DNA of 64,000 nt from an uncultured Paracoccaceae bacterium (GTDB lineage Bacteria > Pseudomonadota > Alphaproteobacteria > Rhodobacterales > Rhodobacteraceae), in assembly GCA_947503925.1 (NCBI GenBank), contig CANNFQ010000005.1, positions 186,001 to 250,000 on the forward strand. The letters are read 5' to 3'. Positions 60,505 through 64,000 of the stretch are shown one piece after another (the first letter of the stretch is position 1; each line of letters starts with the position of its first letter). The translations under genes and the position numbers were made by a program. The notes under the pieces were generated by a model. It ran no database searches, had not been told where the DNA came from, and saw only the letters and a list, made by a program, of their open reading frames with translations.

Positions 60505-62520
60505 ATGACCGATGACATTGCTTTTCCCGCACTGGAAACGGATGCCGCCGCCATCGCGGCGTTTTCCAAACGACATATCACCCGGACCGAAGCTGCATAT
60601 TGCGACGATCAGTTCGACGCCGATGCCGCCCAATTCGGCAAGATCATGGAGGATCCAGACAATCTGGGTGGCGTGATCCGGCGCGGCAATTGGATCTTCA
60701 ACTGGCACCGCAACGCGGATCACCCGCGCGGGCTTTGGCGGCGGGTACAGGAAGGTGCAGCCATTCGTCCGGATGCAGATTGGCAGACGGTTTTCGACCT
60801 TGATGCGTTTTGCGAAGCCGATGGGGATGACTGGCACTGGCGCGGGGCCGCAACGCTCTGGTCTGATCCGTCCCGCGTGGTGCTGCATTTGTCGCATAAA
60901 GGGTCCGATCTGACCCGCCATCTGGAATGGGATTGTGATGCCGCAGCGGCCGTGCCCGGTGGTTTTGACATCCCCCCAGCACGGTCCGAAGCCAACTGGC
61001 TAGACAAAAACACACTTTTGCTCGCAACAGCCGCCCTGCCCGGCAGCGCGACGCGCTCCGGCTGGCAAGGACGGGTGGTAAAGTTGCAGCGTGGCATGGC
61101 CCTCACCGACGCGCCGACATTGTTCGAAGTCGATCATGACGATCTGCTGGCCTATGCCTACACCTTCCCGCTGCGGGGCGGCACGCGCGGGATTGGTTTT
61201 GGACGGGTGCGCAATATTGGCGATACGGTGCTGCGCCTGCAAATCGAGGGAAAAAACCACGTGCTCGACGCGCCCAGCCACACATCCTGCAGCCATAACG
61301 AAACCCACTACGCCTATGTCACTGCTGATGATGGGCTGGATGCGCCCGGCACTTTGGTGCTGCGCCGGATCGATGGCAGCGACAAGAAAATCCTCTTCAC
61401 CCCATCCGAACGACGAGCGGTACAGGATGCGTATGCGATCTTCGGACGCGATCACCTGTTCTGGGTCGAGGAAGACACATTAACCCCCAGCCTGCGCCGC
61501 TATGATCTGCGTGACGCGGATACCAACCCTGAAACCCTGCCCCTACCAACCGATACGCAATCCGTCACGATATCCCCTTTCGATGCAGAAGGGCAGGCCG
61601 ACGGTCCGATGCAGCTCTTTACAGGCGGCTTTCTGGAGCCGAACCAATCCTGGGTTTTTGAACAGACAGGCACACCCGCAACAGCCGCGCGGCTGACCAA
61701 CGGTACAACCAGTTTCGATCCAACCGGGATGGCGGTGCGATTGCACATGGCGATCTCTGACGACGGGACGGAGGTGCCGTATCACATCATCCTGCCTGAT
61801 GGTCACGCCGACCGCATGGGCAAGATACCCGTGCTGCAATACGGGTATGGCGGGTTTGGCGTATCACTTGGGCCGCATTACATGCGATTGCAAGGGCCTG
61901 CATGGCTGGCACGCGGCGGGGCTTATGTGCAGGGCTACATTCGCGGCGGTGGGGAATTTGGGACAGCATGGCATCTGGCCGCCAAGGGCGAAAAGCGCAA
62001 ACATGGCTTTGCCGATTTCGCCGCCATCGCACGCGATCTTGTGCAGCGGGGCTATACCACCGCAGATCAGATCGCATGCCATGGGGGCAGCAATGGCGGG
62101 CTACTTTGCGGGGTCATGCTGACCCGTTACCCTGATCTTTTCGGGGCAGTCTGGGCGTCGGTCGGGGTGTATGATCAGCTGCGCTATCACCTGTTCCCGG
62201 CGGGCGCCGGCTGGATCGATGAATATGGCGATCCCGATGATCCACAAGCCCGTGACTGGCTGCGTGCCTATTCACCGATGCACAATGTGGCGGCCAACAC
62301 CGATCAGGCTTATCCCCCTGCCCTGATCGACACCAATGAAACCGATGACCGGGTGGACCCATCCCATTCGCGGCGATTTGCGGCCCTGTTGGAACAGGCC
62401 GGACAACCTGTCTGGTTTCACAGCCGGGCGGGCGGCCATGGCGGGGGCGGACAAACAACCGAAGCCGCGCGCGAACAGGCACTGGGCTATGCATTCCTGC
62501 GGCGCGCCTTATCCCTTTGA
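60505..62520 (+). CDS. Prolyl-oligopeptidase family (S9A) serine peptidase
   Basis: A 671-residue protein. The catalytic Ser529 lies in GGSNGGLLCG, with the Asp in TNETDDRVDPSHSRRF and the His in SRAGGHGGG. The N-terminal 400 residues form the beta-propeller that limits access to small peptides. No signal peptide, so it is cytoplasmic. It follows trpA by 62 bp on the same strand. Confidence 0.9.
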   Translation: MTDDIAFPALETDAAAIAAFSKRHITRTEAAYCDDQFDADAAQFGKIMEDPDNLGGVIRRGNWIFNWHRNADHPRGLWRRVQEGAAIRPDADWQTVFDLDAFCEADGDDWHWRGAATLWSDPSRVVLHLSHKGSDLTRHLEWDCDAAAAVPGGFDIPPARSEANWLDKNTLLLATAALPGSATRSGWQGRVVKLQRGMALTDAPTLFEVDHDDLLAYAYTFPLRGGTRGIGFGRVRNIGDTVLRLQIEGKNHVLDAPSHTSCSHNETHYAYVTADDGLDAPGTLVLRRIDGSDKKILFTPSERRAVQDAYAIFGRDHLFWVEEDTLTPSLRRYDLRDADTNPETLPLPTDTQSVTISPFDAEGQADGPMQLFTGGFLEPNQSWVFEQTGTPATAARLTNGTTSFDPTGMAVRLHMAISDDGTEVPYHIILPDGHADRMGKIPVLQYGYGGFGVSLGPHYMRLQGPAWLARGGAYVQGYIRGGGEFGTAWHLAAKGEKRKHGFADFAAIARDLVQRGYTTADQIACHGGSNGGLLCGVMLTRYPDLFGAVWASVGVYDQLRYHLFPAGAGWIDEYGDPDDPQARDWLRAYSPMHNVAANTDQAYPPALIDTNETDDRVDPSHSRRFAALLEQAGQPVWFHSRAGGHGGGGQTTEAAREQALGYAFLRRALSL

Positions 62521-62529
62521 CAGCTTTTT

Positions 62530-62562
62530 CTCGAATTGGTATGAGAACTTTACCAATTCGAG
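62530..62562. promoter_or_regulatory. Perfect inverted repeat before the alpha-hydroxy-acid dehydrogenase gene
   Basis: Arms CTCGAATTGGTA and TACCAATTCGAG (12 bp each, no mismatch) are separated by 9 bases and end 9 bp before the ATG. The AATTGGT/ACCAATT core is like operators of GntR-family regulators such as LldR/PdhR. There is no T-run, so it is unlikely to be a terminator. The right arm overlaps the GAGG ribosome-binding site, so a bound repressor or an RNA hairpin would block translation. Confidence 0.65.
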
Positions 62563-62571
62563 GATTTGATC

Positions 62572-63735
62572 ATGCCTATCATCACCACAATTGATGATCT
62601 CAAGCGGCTGCACAAACGCCGCGCACCCAAGATGTTCTATGACTACGCCGAAAGCGGCAGTTGGACGGAACAGACATTCCGCGAAAACACCTCCGATTTC
62701 GAACAGATCAGATTGCGGCAGCGGGTGGCGGTGGACATGTCCGACCGCAGTACCAAGGCGCAGATGATCGGGCAGGATGTGGCCATGCCGGTGGCGCTCG
62801 CCCCGGTCGGGCTGACAGGCATGCAATGCGCCGACGGTGAAATCAAGGCGGCGAAAGCGGCGGAAAAATTCGGCGTGCCCTTCACCCTTTCCACCATGTC
62901 TATTTGTTCGATCGAAGATGTGGCCGAACACACGAAAAACCCGTTTTGGTTCCAGCTTTACGTCATGCAGGATGAGGAATTCGTCGATAACATCATCGCC
63001 CGGGCCAAGAATGCGGGTTGTTCGGCACTGGTGCTGACGCTGGACCTGCAAATCCTGGGCCAGCGGCACAAGGACCTCAAAAACGGGCTGACCGCACCGC
63101 CGAAACTGACCATTCCGACGATGATCAACCTCGCTACAAAATGGCAATGGGGGCTTGGCATGCTGCAAACCAAGCGGCGGTCATTCGGCAATATCGTCGG
63201 ACATGCCAAAGGGGTCGGCGACACGTCCAGCCTGTCATCATGGACGGCTGAGCAGTTCGACCTACAGCTCGACTGGGACAAGATCGCCAAGCTGAAGGAG
63301 AAATGGGGCGGCAAACTGATCCTCAAGGGGATCCTTGACCCTGACGATGCCAGAAAAGCAGTCGAAATCGGGGCGGACGCCATCATCGTCAGCAACCATG
63401 GCGGACGGCAACTGGACGGGGCATTATCGGCCATTCGGATGCTACCACAGATCGTGCGGGCCGTCGGTGACCAAATCGAAATCCATATGGATAGCGGCAT
63501 TCGCTCCGGCCAGGACGTGTTGAAAGCTTTGGCGCTGGGGGCCAAGGGCGTCTATATCGGCCGGGCCTATATCTATGGGCTGGGGGCGATGGGTGAAAAG
63601 GGCGTCAGCGCAGCACTTGAGGTAATCCACAGGGAACTGGACGTGACCATGGCGCTATGCGGGCGACGGCATGTGCAGGACCTGAACCGGGATGTGCTGC
63701 TGGTTCCGGATAATTTTGAAGGGCAATGGGCCTGA
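62572..63735 (+). CDS. lldD: FMN-dependent alpha-hydroxy-acid dehydrogenase (L-lactate dehydrogenase-like)
   Basis: A 387-residue TIM barrel. N-terminal Tyr-containing FYDYAESGSWTEQTFREN, the FMN-site APVGLTG, and the active-site SNHGGRQLDG with catalytic His are all present, as is the closing GIRSGQDVLKALALGAKGVYIGRAYIYGLGA. It oxidises L-lactate or a related 2-hydroxy acid. The GntR-like operator before it suggests substrate-controlled expression. Use of lldD rests on family resemblance; the exact substrate may differ. Confidence 0.85.
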   Translation: MPIITTIDDLKRLHKRRAPKMFYDYAESGSWTEQTFRENTSDFEQIRLRQRVAVDMSDRSTKAQMIGQDVAMPVALAPVGLTGMQCADGEIKAAKAAEKFGVPFTLSTMSICSIEDVAEHTKNPFWFQLYVMQDEEFVDNIIARAKNAGCSALVLTLDLQILGQRHKDLKNGLTAPPKLTIPTMINLATKWQWGLGMLQTKRRSFGNIVGHAKGVGDTSSLSSWTAEQFDLQLDWDKIAKLKEKWGGKLILKGILDPDDARKAVEIGADAIIVSNHGGRQLDGALSAIRMLPQIVRAVGDQIEIHMDSGIRSGQDVLKALALGAKGVYIGRAYIYGLGAMGEKGVSAALEVIHRELDVTMALCGRRHVQDLNRDVLLVPDNFEGQWA

Positions 63736-63748
63736 CAAAGGACGTCAC

Positions 63749-64000
63749 TTATGGCAGTGGCGAAACACCAATCACACCGGGATGAGCCATAATCAATAGG
63801 GCCCAAACCACTACACCGATCAACACCCGCAACCCGAGATCGACAATCGAATGGGGCCTGTACCAAACGGGCGCTGTCTTCGTTCGCTGCAAAAGCGCAC
63901 GCCATGCGCCCGGGCCCATTTCGCGCCGCCTACGCCGGTCGATAATACGCGGCCCCAGCAGAGCAAAGCCAAGAAACACACCAAACAGGATCACATGCGC
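63749..64000 (-). CDS. NnrU-family membrane protein, C-terminal part (partial)
   Basis: The frame is open to the window edge, and a GTG at 63994 is internal, since AHVILFGVFLGFALLGPRIIDRRRRREMG continues the NnrU pattern. Two hydrophobic segments are seen (VILFGVFLGFALLG and LIGVVVWALLIMAHPG). NnrU-like proteins have been linked to nitrogen-oxide metabolism and carotenoid isomerisation; which applies is unclear. Confidence 0.7.
   Translation of the reverse strand, partial: AHVILFGVFLGFALLGPRIIDRRRRREMGPGAWRALLQRTKTAPVWYRPHSIVDLGLRVLIGVVVWALLIMAHPGVIGVSPLP

Overview
The window looks like a chromosomal piece of a marine Rhodobacterales (Roseobacter-group) alphaproteobacterium. GcrA, a VPLPA-type C-terminal sorting tail, an NnrU-family protein, and the style of HrpB, YchF, TrpA and PiT all point there. 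This taxonomic call is inference from protein character, since no 16S rRNA is present. The flanks (1-20,900 and 53,750-64,000) are GC-rich housekeeping DNA. The middle is a visibly AT-richer accessory island.

Left backbone (1-20.9 kb): the 3' end of meaB, an HxlR-type regulator and VOC protein, an MmyB-like regulator opposite a membrane SRPBCC protein, a membrane-anchored AraC regulator, a Tat-type serine hydrolase, rpmB, a DM13 protein, hrpB, a NUDIX hydrolase and a PiT phosphate transporter. An argD-GNAT-argF operon follows, then an AAA ATPase, a DHFR-like reductase, a DMT exporter, an ABC-2 permease, gcrA, an SDR enzyme and a VPLPA-CTERM surface protein.

Island (about 21.0-53.7 kb): it lies between an IS3-family transposase remnant and the 3' end of tRNA-Ser(GCT). 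It starts with decayed plasmid/phage-type genes. Next comes a regulated restriction-modification locus: an XRE regulator with three near-identical 17-bp operators, a nuclease-methyltransferase fusion, and hsdS, followed by a DGNHR/TIR-like gene with a frameshift and a DUF4145-like gene. The nuclease-methyltransferase gene is split by a complete 23,642-bp Tn7-like transposon at 25,716-49,357. It has TGT...ACA ends, a 5-bp target duplication (CGAGA), end repeats, and tnsA-tnsB-tnsC-tniQ reading toward the left end. Joining the two gene halves across the duplication restores one uninterrupted frame of 733 codons.

The transposon carries three kinds of cargo. (1) A plus-strand set: a SARP/TPR regulator, a PAP2/vanadium-haloperoxidase-fold enzyme with a Met-Thr-Ala repeat N-terminus, a subtilisin-like protease and a small protein. 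(2) A minus-strand set: a sigma-70 factor, a small partner, an ImmA/IrrE peptidase fused to a UvrD helicase, a double ubiquitin-like domain fused to an E2-like domain, a JAB peptidase fused to an E1-like enzyme, and a DUF6527-like zinc protein. (3) A DndC-like PAPS-reductase-family protein with a small membrane protein. Set 2 is the strongest candidate for an unusual system: a bacterial ubiquitin-like conjugation pathway apparently linked to its own sigma factor and a peptidase-helicase. Defence function is inferred, not shown.

Right backbone (53.75-64 kb): tRNA-Ser, a radical-SAM DNA-repair pair, a di-heme cytochrome, ychF opposite trpA, a prolyl-oligopeptidase, an FMN-dependent alpha-hydroxy-acid dehydrogenase behind a perfect inverted repeat, and a partial NnrU-family gene.
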